Source: Roseofilum halophilum BLCC-M91
Lineage (GTDB): Bacteria > Cyanobacteriota > Cyanobacteriia > Cyanobacteriales > Desertifilaceae
Reading direction: 5' to 3'
Assembly (NCBI RefSeq): GCF_030068445.1
Contig: NZ_JAQPOK010000122.1
Span: 1-44,847 of the forward strand
Length of the DNA stretch: 44,847 nt
Part shown: positions 23,669-32,757 of the stretch, in pieces
Layout: each line of letters begins with the position of its first letter
How positions within the stretch are numbered: the stretch's first letter is position 1
Made by a program: the position numbers and the translations under genes
Notes under the pieces: model-generated
The model's input: the letters and a program-made list of their open reading frames with translations, nothing else
Told to the model about the DNA's origin: nothing
The model's database searches: none

Positions 23669-24745
23669 ATGAATACTAACAACCCATTCTCGCAATTACG
23701 AACCAGTTTAAAACAATGGTTAGATCGACAAACTTCACCAACTGATATACGCATAGGGCTTTGGGGAACTGTTGGCTCTGGAAAGACAACTTATTTGGCA
23801 ATGCTTTACGATGCCCTAGAGGATTCAGAAGAATTGAGAGTTGAGGCAGGGGACGATCGCGCTGATGAGTTTATAAATGAACACATCAGTACAATTGATG
23901 GTGGAAACTTCCCACCTCCCACCGAAATAGCAAAAGGGAAGCAGCTAGATATTTTTACTTATATCCTAAGACCCGAAGGAGGAACAAGGTCTATCGAACT
24001 AAACTTTATTGACGCTCCTGGCAAGTTTTACGAAGACTTCCGTGGCAATACAGATCAAAAAGTCCAGATAGTTGAAGGCCAAGAAAATCAGGAGACATTA
24101 GGAGATATCGTAGACTATTTACGCAGTTGTGATGGCATTATTTTCTTACTCGATCCAATCCGCAGTAAAGAAGACGGTGAGTCCTACAAGACTTTGGTAT
24201 TAAGATTATTTCGAGAGTTTCAAAGGCGATCTAGACAACAGGGCACAGACACCAAATTACAACAGTATATGGTATTCTGTGTAACAAAGTGCGCCAAAAA
24301 AGAGATATGGACTCAAGGAAAGAAATCAGCAGATTTAGCCAAAGAAGTCATGGGTGGGAAATTATTTAGAAGACTAAGAACTAACTATTGTCTTCCAGGT
24401 CGCTATGAATTCTTTTCTGTAGCATCTATCGGTCTTTGTCAAGATAAAGATGGCCATTGGAAAGAAGCTGTAATTTATCCAGACATCCCAGATAGCTCAA
24501 GCACATCAAAACCTCAAGCTCCTCAACCCTATCAACAGGGTTACGATCCTGATGCTCCATTTGGAAGACCTAACCCTCCTGATGACGACTGGGCAGATTT
24601 AAATAAGACATCAAGGAATGCAGAACCACCTCAGATACCTGTCCCGACTATTAATACAGAGGTGGAACATGAACCCATTAATGTGATCGAACCCATTCAG
24701 TGGTTAATTCAAAGCATTCAAAAAAAACCACCATCTCGGCTATAA
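23669..24745 (+). CDS. Small GTPase, double-GTPase (DO-GTPase) -like
   Basis: A 358-residue P-loop NTPase. GTVGSGKTT at about 33-41 followed by YLAMLYDAL is the opening typical of the GTPases paired with GAP1 proteins (double-GTPase families). NFIDAPGKFYED near 115 is the G3 region and FCVTKCAKKE near 205 is likely G4. A flexible Pro-rich tail (about 283-330) contains QPYQQGYDPDAP, a segment repeated in the GAP1-like neighbour. I start at the ATG at 23669 because AGGA lies six bases before it; the TTG at 23642 has no ribosome site. The gap to the dynamin-like gene is 63 bases. It is probably a regulatory switch with the two neighbouring proteins. Family assignment rests on motif style and context. 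Confidence 0.72.
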   Translation: MNTNNPFSQLRTSLKQWLDRQTSPTDIRIGLWGTVGSGKTTYLAMLYDALEDSEELRVEAGDDRADEFINEHISTIDGGNFPPPTEIAKGKQLDIFTYILRPEGGTRSIELNFIDAPGKFYEDFRGNTDQKVQIVEGQENQETLGDIVDYLRSCDGIIFLLDPIRSKEDGESYKTLVLRLFREFQRRSRQQGTDTKLQQYMVFCVTKCAKKEIWTQGKKSADLAKEVMGGKLFRRLRTNYCLPGRYEFFSVASIGLCQDKDGHWKEAVIYPDIPDSSSTSKPQAPQPYQQGYDPDAPFGRPNPPDDDWADLNKTSRNAEPPQIPVPTINTEVEHEPINVIEPIQWLIQSIQKKPPSRL

Positions 24746-24822
24746 GCTAAATACAAGCGATCGCTGATGGCTGGAGCATTTAAAAACAGATCGCATCCAC
24801 ATTACAAAAAACCTGTTGACCT

Positions 24823-27800
24823 ATGTACTCACAGTTTATTTACGGAAAATTTGTTGGCAGCAGAAGTTCTGAGTATCAGCTTGTTGCTCGCAGTCCTGAT
24901 TTGACTAATGAAGCTGACTTAAACACGATGGCCGAGAGAACCCATCGCTTTTGGGGATCGACACCACCAGAGAGAGAGGTGAAAGCAGTTGGAATCTTTT
25001 TGCACAATCAGAATCTGGTATTAGTCAAAGCTGAAACTGCTGTAGACGATCGCGGTCAGTTTGCTGTCAATGGAGTTAGAGGATTTAATCAGCACCGCTA
25101 TGTTTTTATCCCGATCGCATCCATATCAGCGCTACAAGGCCGGACATTTAGACTACTTGTTTGGATATTGAAACAACCCATCCCTCTACTGGTAGAGTTT
25201 AATGCTCATTTAGAACCTTTATCGATTTCACTCTTAGAAGAGCCAATATCAGCCGAAATTCAGGAGCAAGAAATTGGAAAAATTCAGACCTGTTTGCAAT
25301 ATACTGATCAGCAAAAAACTCTACTTTTATCTGCATTAGCGGCAATCATCAATGGTAAACAGCTACTGCTCACCAATGAGCAAACAGATATTGCTCCTCA
25401 GAACTGGATGGATAGCCTATTGCTCCTACTCCCTGCTAGTATTCGCCCTCAAATCTCCGTTGCTGTTGGCACTCTTAAAGAGCAGGAATGTAGTTGGGCA
25501 CAACTGGTTATTAAAACGAATCAACATTCTTCTCGATCGCTACCTGAAAATATGATTTGGCTTAACCGTGCTACTCAAACCTTTCAGGGACAGTTTGATG
25601 AGGATATATTTGAGAATCGCTATGTTGATTATATACGCGATCATATAGCTAAAGCCCCAGATACTCTTAAGCAACTGATCCAAAAATTAGATGAAATAGT
25701 TGAGGATGATATTACACTAGAGTCCCTAGCTGAACCCAAAATCATTGTCCGCCTGATTCCCGCATTACCTGAAGAACAACAAGATATATTTTTGTCAAAA
25801 TATATTTCTGGATTGACTATCGAAAAGTGGGAAGAATTTATCCCACCGATCATCAAAGAAGATTATCAACAGGGGCTTGTATTTTCATGGATCGAGTTAG
25901 GCAAAAAGGCAATGTTAGAAGCTCAAGCAATCCCACTAATGTTACAGATTTGGAGTCGCCTTGAAAATATTCAATTAGTCCGGCTGTTAGATGAACTCAA
26001 TAATAATTTAACCTTGGCAGAGATATTACTGAGGGAAAAGCGATTATTAGATCGTCCCATGCGCCAAGGTGAAAATACTATAATTAATTACACATTAAAA
26101 TCTCAACCCTATCAACCATCTACACAGACTATGTATTCAGAGGGTTACGATCCTGATGCTCTATCAAGGATATCTAAACCTCCCCCTAGTTCTAGTTCGT
26201 CATCAACTGTAATTGTAAGAAAATTAATCGAACTTTGTCAAAAAGTGGTAGCGCATAAAGCAAAATCGAGTTGGCAAAAGGCATGGGGATTTGCTACTAA
26301 TCTGGCAACTCATAAATTTTTTCCAGATGAGACAGAGGCTTTTTCTCTACTCGATACTGCCCTGTTAGGTGAAATTTCTCTTAAAGATTTATACAACTGT
26401 TTCACCTTAAAGCTGGCAATTTTGTTGCCGAATATTGAGGTGGAACAGTTCAAACACAGTAATTTGCACCGACAGCTTAACTCTAAAAATCTAGCGGTAG
26501 CAGACTTGCTTGAGGCCCTACTTGCAGAGTGCAATGCAGGTTTAGCAAATCTGCCAGAGATAGCCAACTTAATAGAGATGGATAATGCCGCTAAGGATAA
26601 TTGGTACAAAATATTTCTGAAAAAATGGTCGTTTTCCTGGGAACAGGCAAAGTTGCTGTTGGTTGAGGTAATTAAAGACAACCAAAAGTATCGTAATATG
26701 TTTAGTCGCGATGAGCTGCGTCAAACCTATACTTGGTTTGAACAACAGCAGCCTGAACTCAAGGCGATTTTCGATAGTCTCCAGCAGGATTATAGCTGTG
26801 ACAATTGGGTAAACTTGGCTCATGCTATTTATCAAACCCAAAAAGAGCAGACTGAATTTGTAGACAGCTTAGTGGGAAATATTTTTCCTGTTGCGGTGAT
26901 GCAAAAATGGCTCCCGCTAATCGCTGATAATGATAATCTTAGGAAAAATTTTATTGCTACATCCTCTGCATGGCAAAGTCTTACGGTTGAAGGATTCAAT
27001 CAACTTGTTCATCGTTCCCAACAGTATGTTCCTACGTTGACTCGCTGTTTGCGAGATGCCTTACGTCTTTCCTGGATTAAGGGTGACTTATTGCATTACC
27101 TTTGCCAAACCTGGATACGACAAAAGAGAATTGATGAGGACTTGAGGAATGTAATCACTAGCCCTAGCGTAACGAATACCTTTACAACTCAGGATTGGTT
27201 GATTCTACAACGTCTGAGTTGGGAACCAGGAATTGAACTCAATCTAGAACTACCGCTAGGAGTGAAAACTGCTTTGACACCTGAGCAGAAAATTACTTTG
27301 CAGATGAATGCTAAGACAATAGTAAGTCGCTACAATCATCCAGAACAAACACGTGGGTTGCTTCATGACTGTGCGGGATGGGGTTTAGAATTAGATGAAC
27401 AGAAAGAGATTCTCAAAGCGGTTCAACCTTCAGCGTGCAATGCTAACTTAATTAGCCCTTACCTATATCGTGAAGCTAAAGTCATTAATCCGGCTGAAGA
27501 GCAACAGTTAATAGGATTATTACTTCAACTACAATTGAACGATAGTGAAAGACCTGATGTGGAAAAATTTTCTGTCGATGTTTTTAACCAGTATATATTG
27601 CCAAATTGCGCTCTGATTTTGCTCAAGTGGTGGAGAGATAAAGCCGTCGAAAAACAGCTTTACAAAGTCGCATTTTTTACGGCAACTCAAACATATGTGC
27701 AGAACCTCTCTATAACCGATTTTTTTAATTACCTAAAAGTATTGAAAACCCATTCGCTAGTTGAAGAAGCTGGCTGGATGTTCAAAGCAACGTTTAGTTG

Positions 27801-27858
27801 GATACCGGACTTGTTAATTCAACCCATTATTGCTTTTATAGTCGATTCCACATTTTAA
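24823..27858 (+). CDS. GAP1-like GTPase-associated protein
   Basis: A 1011-residue soluble protein without recognisable catalytic motifs. The start, YSQFIYGKF followed by YQLVARSPDLT and GIFLHNQNLVLVKAE, resembles the N-terminal domain of GTPase-associated protein 1 (GAP1), the large partner of the double-GTPase conflict systems; the rest is mainly helical, as in GAP1 middle and C-terminal regions. Residues about 426-462 form a low-complexity insert with QPYQ, GYDPDA and a Ser run. The 20 bases encoding part of GYDPDA are identical to those in the upstream GTPase gene. It is 77 bases after that gene and 14 before the zinc-ribbon gene, an operon-like spacing. Its A+T content is higher than that of the flanking backbone. 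Function probably scaffolding or GTPase control; assignment is by recall. Confidence 0.62.
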   Translation: MYSQFIYGKFVGSRSSEYQLVARSPDLTNEADLNTMAERTHRFWGSTPPEREVKAVGIFLHNQNLVLVKAETAVDDRGQFAVNGVRGFNQHRYVFIPIASISALQGRTFRLLVWILKQPIPLLVEFNAHLEPLSISLLEEPISAEIQEQEIGKIQTCLQYTDQQKTLLLSALAAIINGKQLLLTNEQTDIAPQNWMDSLLLLLPASIRPQISVAVGTLKEQECSWAQLVIKTNQHSSRSLPENMIWLNRATQTFQGQFDEDIFENRYVDYIRDHIAKAPDTLKQLIQKLDEIVEDDITLESLAEPKIIVRLIPALPEEQQDIFLSKYISGLTIEKWEEFIPPIIKEDYQQGLVFSWIELGKKAMLEAQAIPLMLQIWSRLENIQLVRLLDELNNNLTLAEILLREKRLLDRPMRQGENTIINYTLKSQPYQPSTQTMYSEGYDPDALSRISKPPPSSSSSSTVIVRKLIELCQKVVAHKAKSSWQKAWGFATNLATHKFFPDETEAFSLLDTALLGEISLKDLYNCFTLKLAILLPNIEVEQFKHSNLHRQLNSKNLAVADLLEALLAECNAGLANLPEIANLIEMDNAAKDNWYKIFLKKWSFSWEQAKLLLVEVIKDNQKYRNMFSRDELRQTYTWFEQQQPELKAIFDSLQQDYSCDNWVNLAHAIYQTQKEQTEFVDSLVGNIFPVAVMQKWLPLIADNDNLRKNFIATSSAWQSLTVEGFNQLVHRSQQYVPTLTRCLRDALRLSWIKGDLLHYLCQTWIRQKRIDEDLRNVITSPSVTNTFTTQDWLILQRLSWEPGIELNLELPLGVKTALTPEQKITLQMNAKTIVSRYNHPEQTRGLLHDCAGWGLELDEQKEILKAVQPSACNANLISPYLYREAKVINPAEEQQLIGLLLQLQLNDSERPDVEKFSVDVFNQYILPNCALILLKWWRDKAVEKQLYKVAFFTATQTYVQNLSITDFFNYLKVLKTHSLVEEAGWMFKATFSWIPDLLIQPIIAFIVDSTF

Positions 27859-27872
27859 GAAGACTCAATCAA

Positions 27873-28499
27873 ATGACTGTACAACCTCCTAACTCTCCTA
27901 AGCCTGACTCCCCGACACTTAAGTGGAAATGCACTGGTGTTACCAACAATCCACATTCAGAAGTTATAAACCATCAATTTAAGTGCAAATACTGTTCACG
28001 AACATACGATGATGTTCGTGAAGAAAATCAGATTGCTATTGGGCAAAGAATACTAATATCTTCTGCTGGTGTAGCTGCTATAGTCGCTGTATTTCTAGTT
28101 ATTGGGGCTATTTGGTACGCAGCGAGGAAAGTTTCTCAAGCACATAATCTAGTTAATCAAATTCCTGAATTACAAAAATCCCTGGATGAGGCTCAAGTTA
28201 CATGGGAGTCAATTGAGGTTGAACTGGAAAAAACGAAGAACGATTTAAGACAGGCTACTGCCAATTGGAATGAAGCTGAAGCTAAATCAGAGGCATTAGA
28301 GAAATTACTGGCTGATACCCAAAAAGATTTGAGCGCATTTACAGCGCGATCGCAGCGATTAGAAACAAGAGTGACCAATACTCAAGCCGAGTTGAATTCA
28401 ATGAAACAACAAATGGAAGATGTCACGTCTGATATTACACGAATTGATGGAGAGTTGCCCAAAATAAAAGAAAAATTGCCACCCGAACCTCTATGGTAA
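27873..28499 (+). CDS. Zinc-ribbon / single TM / coiled-coil protein, LW terminus
   Basis: A 208-residue protein in three parts. Residues about 17-48 contain Cys and His spaced as a small zinc ribbon (C in WKCTG, His residues, then CKYC). One membrane helix runs about 62-86 (ILISSAGVAAIVAVFLVIGAIW). Residues 95-200 are a continuous coiled coil with repeated ETEL-type and AQ/EL heptads. It ends LPPEPLW. The ATG at 27873, 14 bases past the GAP1-like stop, is chosen over an upstream in-frame start that would overlap that gene. Charges on the two sides of the helix do not settle topology; if the ribbon is cytosolic, the coiled coil and LW end lie in the periplasm with the exported proteases. It probably couples the cytosolic GTPase/GAP1 module to the envelope. 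Confidence 0.75.
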   Translation: MTVQPPNSPKPDSPTLKWKCTGVTNNPHSEVINHQFKCKYCSRTYDDVREENQIAIGQRILISSAGVAAIVAVFLVIGAIWYAARKVSQAHNLVNQIPELQKSLDEAQVTWESIEVELEKTKNDLRQATANWNEAEAKSEALEKLLADTQKDLSAFTARSQRLETRVTNTQAELNSMKQQMEDVTSDITRIDGELPKIKEKLPPEPLW

Positions 28500-28536
28500 T
28501 CCCTCTTGTGTTACCCCTTGAGGCCATTCCCGCACA

Positions 28537-28577
28537 ACCAACCCCCGCCTTCTCCTGGAGAGAAAACAGGGGTTGGT
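28537..28577. terminator. Candidate bidirectional terminator between the island and apcD
   Basis: ACCAACCCC and GGGGTTGGT form a perfect 9-base stem around a 23-base loop, between the convergent stops of the zinc-ribbon gene and apcD. Position and symmetry suit a terminator for both, though no U tract is evident. Confidence 0.5.
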
Positions 28578-28594
28578 GGATTGAGCTAATCCGA

Positions 28595-29080
28595 TTAAGA
28601 CATGGCTTGAATCAGAAAATCAAAATAAGGAGCCGCTTCCTGAGCATCTTCCACACTCAACAGAGCTAAAGACGCTTGCTTTAAGCAACGCATGGCTTCT
28701 GCCATGCCTGCTAGGGGTACGCCGAGGGAATTGTACATTTCCCGCGCTCCTAACACACCAATCTGGTCAACGGTCTCGGTGCTACCATCGAGAACTCCAT
28801 AGGTCACCAGACGTAGATACCAGCCATAATCACGGATACACTGGTTCCGTTCCCGTGTACCAGAGGCATTTCCTCCAGGAGCAATGAAATCGGGTCGTCT
28901 GCGCCACAGCTCTTGGGTGGCCTTGTCTACGATCTTCTTTTCATTTTCCGTGAGAGTGGAGGCAATGCGAGTGCGCTTTTCTCCGGTGGTTAAGAAGGCT
29001 TCAATATTTTGCAGTTCCCCTGCGCTCGGATAGCGCAGCTCTTCGTCTGCATTGAGAATGATTTGAGTAACGACGCTCAT
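28595..29080 (-). CDS. apcD: Allophycocyanin alpha-B subunit (terminal emitter)
   Basis: A 161-residue phycobiliprotein of the phycobilisome core that helps pass energy to photosystem I and II. The Cys in [13 protein letters not shown] (near residue 81) is the phycocyanobilin attachment site. The ApcD-specific style is clear: [21 protein letters not shown] at the start rather than the ApcA form, [15 protein letters not shown], and the end [13 protein letters not shown]. Length is exactly that of the family. It stands alone, convergent with the accessory island and divergent from rlmD, with no other phycobilisome genes nearby, which is usual for apcD. It marks the return to conserved chromosome. 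Confidence 0.95.
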   Translation of the reverse strand: MSVVTQIILNADEELRYPSAGELQNIEAFLTTGEKRTRIASTLTENEKKIVDKATQELWRRRPDFIAPGGNASGTRERNQCIRDYGWYLRLVTYGVLDGSTETVDQIGVLGAREMYNSLGVPLAGMAEAMRCLKQASLALLSVEDAQEAAPYFDFLIQAMS

Positions 29081-29171
29081 GATTATGTTTGAGTCCCTAT
29101 CCTAAACGGAATATCAATATCCTGTTAGTTTAACTATTGGGTGGGACACAAGGGAAGAGAGACTTAACAAC

Positions 29172-30542
29172 ATGAAAACAGAATCGAACTGGAAACAAGG
29201 TGATGTGGTGGAAATCGAGATCGCTTCCTTAAGCGATACGGGGGATGGAGTGGGACGGGTGGATAACCGGGTGGTGTTTGTGCCGAATACGGTTCCGGGC
29301 GATCGCCTCCGGGTTCGGTTACTCTATGTTAAGCCCCAATTTGCCAAAGGAGCGATCGAAGAACTCCTCAAACCCTCCCCCCATGGCATTCGTCCGGCTT
29401 GCATTGTGGCGGATAAATGCGGGGGATGCCAATGGCAGCATGTTCGCTACGACTATCAACAACAGGCCAAACAAACCCTCGTTACAGAAGCCTTAACTCG
29501 GATTGGCAAATTTGCCGATCCTCCCGTTTCTGCCATTATCGGCTCTCCCCAGTCCTTCGGCTATCGGAACAAGGTCTCCTACCCCCTAGAACTCTCGGAT
29601 ATTGGCATCTTCAAAGCCGGATATTACCAAAAAGGAACCCATAAACTGATTAACCTTAACCAATGTCCTGTCCAGGATGAGCGCTTAAACCCCCTTCTCG
29701 CTCACCTCAAAGAAGAGTTTGATCTAGCCGAGTGGTCAGCCTATGATGAGCAGACACACAAGGGACTCCTGCGCCATTTATGTTTGCGTATTGGTCAACG
29801 CACGGGAGAAATTTTAATCACTCTAGTGGCCACGAAGCGCCGGTTACCGAGTTTAGCGACCCATAGCCAGAACTGGTTAAACCAATATCCGGGGGTCGTT
29901 GGGGTTTGTCTGAATGTTAACCCGGATAAAACCAATCGCATTTTTGGTAAGCAAACCCTCTCCATTGTCGGCAAACCCTATGTCCGCGAGCAATTTGCTG
30001 GTTTAACCTTCCATTTGGGAGCGGATACCTTTTTTCAGGTGAATACTGAAGCCGCAGAAATGTTGCTAGAGGTGATGATGGAGCATCTGGACTTACAAGG
30101 TACAGAACGGGTGATTGATGCCTATTGTGGCATGGGTACGCTAACTTTACCGCTTGCCCGTCAAGTGCAACAGGTGATGGGAATAGAAGTCCAAGCCGAA
30201 GCCATTAAACAAGCGAGAGAAAATGCCCAGTTAAACGATATCGAGAATGTAACTTTTCAGGTGGGCAAAGTGGAGGACATTTTACCCCAATTAGACGATA
30301 AACCTGATATTGTCTTACTCGACCCGCCCCGTCAAGGATGCAAACCGGAAGTGCTGCAAGAGTTGTTAAAACGCCGTCCAAATCGTCTGGTTTATGTCAG
30401 TTGTAAACCGGCAACTCTGGCGCGAGATCTTCAAATTCTCTGTGAGGATGGAACCTATCGTCTGACACGAGTCCAACCCGTGGATTTTTTCCCCCAAACG
30501 GCTCATGTGGAGGCAGTTGCCTTTTTAATAAACAATGAATAA
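29172..30542 (+). CDS. rlmD: 23S rRNA (uracil-5-)-methyltransferase RlmD/RumA family
   Basis: A 456-residue SAM-dependent enzyme that methylates C5 of a uridine in 23S rRNA (the U1939 site in Escherichia coli). A TRAM RNA-binding domain covers about 8-65. C77, C83 and C86 (CIVADKCGGC), with a fourth Cys in NQCPVQDERL, match the [4Fe-4S] site. The Rossmann-fold part has DAYCGMGTLTL for SAM, LLDPPRQG as the catalytic motif, and VYVSCKPATLARD with the nucleophilic Cys. All key residues are present. In bacteria with a single RumA-like protein the target could be U747 or both sites. It is divergent from apcD with a 91-base gap. The stop overlaps an ATGAATA-type repeat. Confidence 0.92.
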   Translation: MKTESNWKQGDVVEIEIASLSDTGDGVGRVDNRVVFVPNTVPGDRLRVRLLYVKPQFAKGAIEELLKPSPHGIRPACIVADKCGGCQWQHVRYDYQQQAKQTLVTEALTRIGKFADPPVSAIIGSPQSFGYRNKVSYPLELSDIGIFKAGYYQKGTHKLINLNQCPVQDERLNPLLAHLKEEFDLAEWSAYDEQTHKGLLRHLCLRIGQRTGEILITLVATKRRLPSLATHSQNWLNQYPGVVGVCLNVNPDKTNRIFGKQTLSIVGKPYVREQFAGLTFHLGADTFFQVNTEAAEMLLEVMMEHLDLQGTERVIDAYCGMGTLTLPLARQVQQVMGIEVQAEAIKQARENAQLNDIENVTFQVGKVEDILPQLDDKPDIVLLDPPRQGCKPEVLQELLKRRPNRLVYVSCKPATLARDLQILCEDGTYRLTRVQPVDFFPQTAHVEAVAFLINNE

Positions 30543-30544
30543 TG

Positions 30545-30639
30545 ATATCAAGTCCGCTTGAATATCATTATTAAAACCCTAGGGAGCGAGATGCTCCCAC
30601 TCCTTAATATTAAATTAACCCATTAACCGGATTTGATAT
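30545..30639 (+). mobile_element. MITE-like interspersed repeat, copy B
   Basis: A 95-base relative of the element at 3479-3628, in the opposite orientation. Ends are ATATCAAGTCCG and CGGATTTGATAT, imperfect inverted repeats. The inner block GGGAGCGAGATGCTCCCACT is the reverse complement of the block in copy A with one change. It has no coding potential and lies just after the rlmD stop. Confidence 0.65.
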
Positions 30640-30733
30640 TATTATTCATTACCTGTAGGGGCGGGTTCACAAACCTTTTACAACACCCACTAATAACGTT
30701 CATAAACCCGCCTCCATTGAATTAGCTATTGAT

Positions 30734-32626
30734 CTATGAAGAACAGCTCATTTGCTCGCTATACCCAATTCCTAAAGGCAAAGTTATTTCAAATGTCGCC
30801 CCTTTTCCAGGTTGGGAAACACAAGCGAGTTCTCCCTGATGTTTTTCCGTCACAATTTGATAGCTAATTGCCAAACCTAAGCCTGTGCCTTTACCCACCG
30901 GTTTTGTTGTAAAAAACGGATCAAAAAGCTTTAGTGCTGATTCTTCAGGAATCCCTAATCCATTATCTTCGATCGCAATTTTCACGGTATTTTGGTCTTG
31001 GTAAGTCTGAAGGCGAATATAACTGGGATTGTCCTGAATTTCTTCATAGGATCGATTTTGATTATATTCATCTAACGCATCGATGGCATTGGCAATCAAG
31101 TTCATAAACACTTGATTGAGCTGTCCCGCATAGCATTGTACCAGGGGAATATCACCATAGTTTTTAATGATCTGAATTTCGGGATGTTCGGGTTTGGCTT
31201 TCAGGCGATTGTGCAAAATCATTAAGGTACTATCTAAGCCTTCATGGATATCGACTTCCTTGAGTTGAGATTCATCCATGCGCGAGAAGGTACGCAGGGA
31301 TTTAACAATTTCTTTAATCCGCTCTGAACCGACTTTCATGGAGCCGATTAAACGGGGTAAATCGTCTTTAAGGAATTCTAAATCAATGGCTTCGATCTCT
31401 GCTTCTATTTCTTCTTCTGTTTGGGGATAGTATTTCTGATACAGTTCAATCAAGTTTAAGACATCTTGGGTATATTCTTGGGCATGATTGAGGTTGCCGT
31501 AGATGAAGTTGACGGGGTTGTTAATTTCATGGGCAACTCCAGCCACTAACTGTCCTAAACTGGACATTTTTTCTGTTTGCACCAATTGGGTTTGGGTGCT
31601 GCGTAATTCAAATAGGGTTTGTTCGAGTTTCTGGGTTCTTTCTTGAACTCGTTGCTCTAAGTCTTCGTTGGCTTGTTTTAATGAGGCTTCGGCATTATGA
31701 CGTTTGCGATCGATTTTGCCTAATGCTCTGGCATTCCAGGCAATTAAGCTGGAAAATACAATCACGTTGACGATCCCTAATAAACAAATGGCTAATTCGG
31801 CGGTGTAGATTTTGTAACGATATCCCAGCAGCATTAACCAACAGATCGATGGCGGAATGATGACAGCAGCGAGAATCAGGCGTTGTGCTAAAATTCCTCC
31901 GGCATTGTTCATTGTGATTAATGAAACTAAATTCCGTTTGGGATTAGCGAGGAAGATACTTAGGGTACTTAAAATAAAGGCGATCGCCGTATGCAGAGCC
32001 ATCGCCGTAAATGCTGAACCGTATTTATAAAAGTAGGCGTTGCCGTAAAGATAGCCCAGTAATCCTAAATAAGCAATCAAAAAACTTACTAGGGTTAAAA
32101 TCTGAGAACTGAGATAATTTTTACGGGGAAAAACAATAGCCATTAAAGCCGAGCCGACAATCAAAAAGTTAAAAGCGCTGTTGAGTGCCATCCGCCCTGG
32201 AGAGGCTGTGGCTACGGCATCGACTGATTCTTGAAAGACCAGTTGATCGATCCCCAAATCTACATTCCACCCATATTGAACCAGGGTCAAGAAACCAATA
32301 AGAAATACTAATATTGCTGAACCTTGGGCGAGCAGACGAGTTTTAGTATTCCCTGGAGTTTGATGCCATGCCCACAGGGAAAGACCACTGAAAATAAAGC
32401 CAAATGCTGTGTTGGCTTTCATGGTGACTAAACCCGGCAGCACACTTTTGAGTAAGCCAATATCAAAACACCAGCCAACAATCACGATGCACCCAATCCA
32501 AAATACAGCGATCGCACTGTGTTTTGATATTCTTTGTAGGTTATTTATTAGCAACTGAGAGTGCTTGTGCATGGTTTTTTTAGACCACATTATATCTTTA
32601 CAGAGTCTATTGGATTTTGCAATCAT
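30734..32626 (-). CDS. Membrane sensor histidine kinase
   Basis: A 630-residue sensor kinase. Residues about 30-300 contain roughly eight hydrophobic helices, like MASE-type integral membrane sensor domains. A coiled coil (about 305-350) leads to a HisKA domain with the phospho-acceptor in [17 protein letters not shown] (His near 367) of the common cyanobacterial type. The catalytic ATPase part has N-box residues in [20 protein letters not shown] and [11 protein letters not shown]. No receiver domain is attached and no response regulator gene lies next to it, so it is an orphan kinase. The first ATG at 32626 is used; an ATG at 32572 (MHKHSQ) is an equally possible start. The signal sensed is unknown. 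Confidence 0.92.
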   Translation of the reverse strand: MIAKSNRLCKDIMWSKKTMHKHSQLLINNLQRISKHSAIAVFWIGCIVIVGWCFDIGLLKSVLPGLVTMKANTAFGFIFSGLSLWAWHQTPGNTKTRLLAQGSAILVFLIGFLTLVQYGWNVDLGIDQLVFQESVDAVATASPGRMALNSAFNFLIVGSALMAIVFPRKNYLSSQILTLVSFLIAYLGLLGYLYGNAYFYKYGSAFTAMALHTAIAFILSTLSIFLANPKRNLVSLITMNNAGGILAQRLILAAVIIPPSICWLMLLGYRYKIYTAELAICLLGIVNVIVFSSLIAWNARALGKIDRKRHNAEASLKQANEDLEQRVQERTQKLEQTLFELRSTQTQLVQTEKMSSLGQLVAGVAHEINNPVNFIYGNLNHAQEYTQDVLNLIELYQKYYPQTEEEIEAEIEAIDLEFLKDDLPRLIGSMKVGSERIKEIVKSLRTFSRMDESQLKEVDIHEGLDSTLMILHNRLKAKPEHPEIQIIKNYGDIPLVQCYAGQLNQVFMNLIANAIDALDEYNQNRSYEEIQDNPSYIRLQTYQDQNTVKIAIEDNGLGIPEESALKLFDPFFTTKPVGKGTGLGLAISYQIVTEKHQGELACVSQPGKGATFEITLPLGIGYSEQMSCSS

Positions 32627-32757
32627 TGATTGTGATTGTAGCTACGGTTTTACAAAATGTTTAGATTTGCAAATAAATCCTAGTTAACTCTGAAGTTGCC
32701 CATAAAATTAAATCAGTTACCCATAACCCACACGACTGACTCTACCTGTAAACCCTT

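Noticed and set aside
13106-28499. Terminal Trp as an outer-membrane beta-barrel signal
   Set aside because: Barrel proteins end in an aromatic residue within an amphipathic beta-strand. Here most tails are Pro-rich and cannot form that strand, and the proteins are soluble proteases or a coiled coil.
12533-28499. Island as a prophage or conjugative element
   Set aside because: No capsid, portal, terminase, tail, integrase, relaxase or tRNA attachment site is visible.
27798-28499. Longer upstream start for the zinc-ribbon protein
   Set aside because: It would overlap the GAP1-like gene by about 60 bases and add residues unlike the rest. The ATG at 27873 gives normal operon spacing.
28595-29080. 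Phycobiliprotein gene as apcA
   Set aside because: The start, the [13 protein letters not shown] segment and the end match the alpha-B (ApcD) form rather than ApcA.
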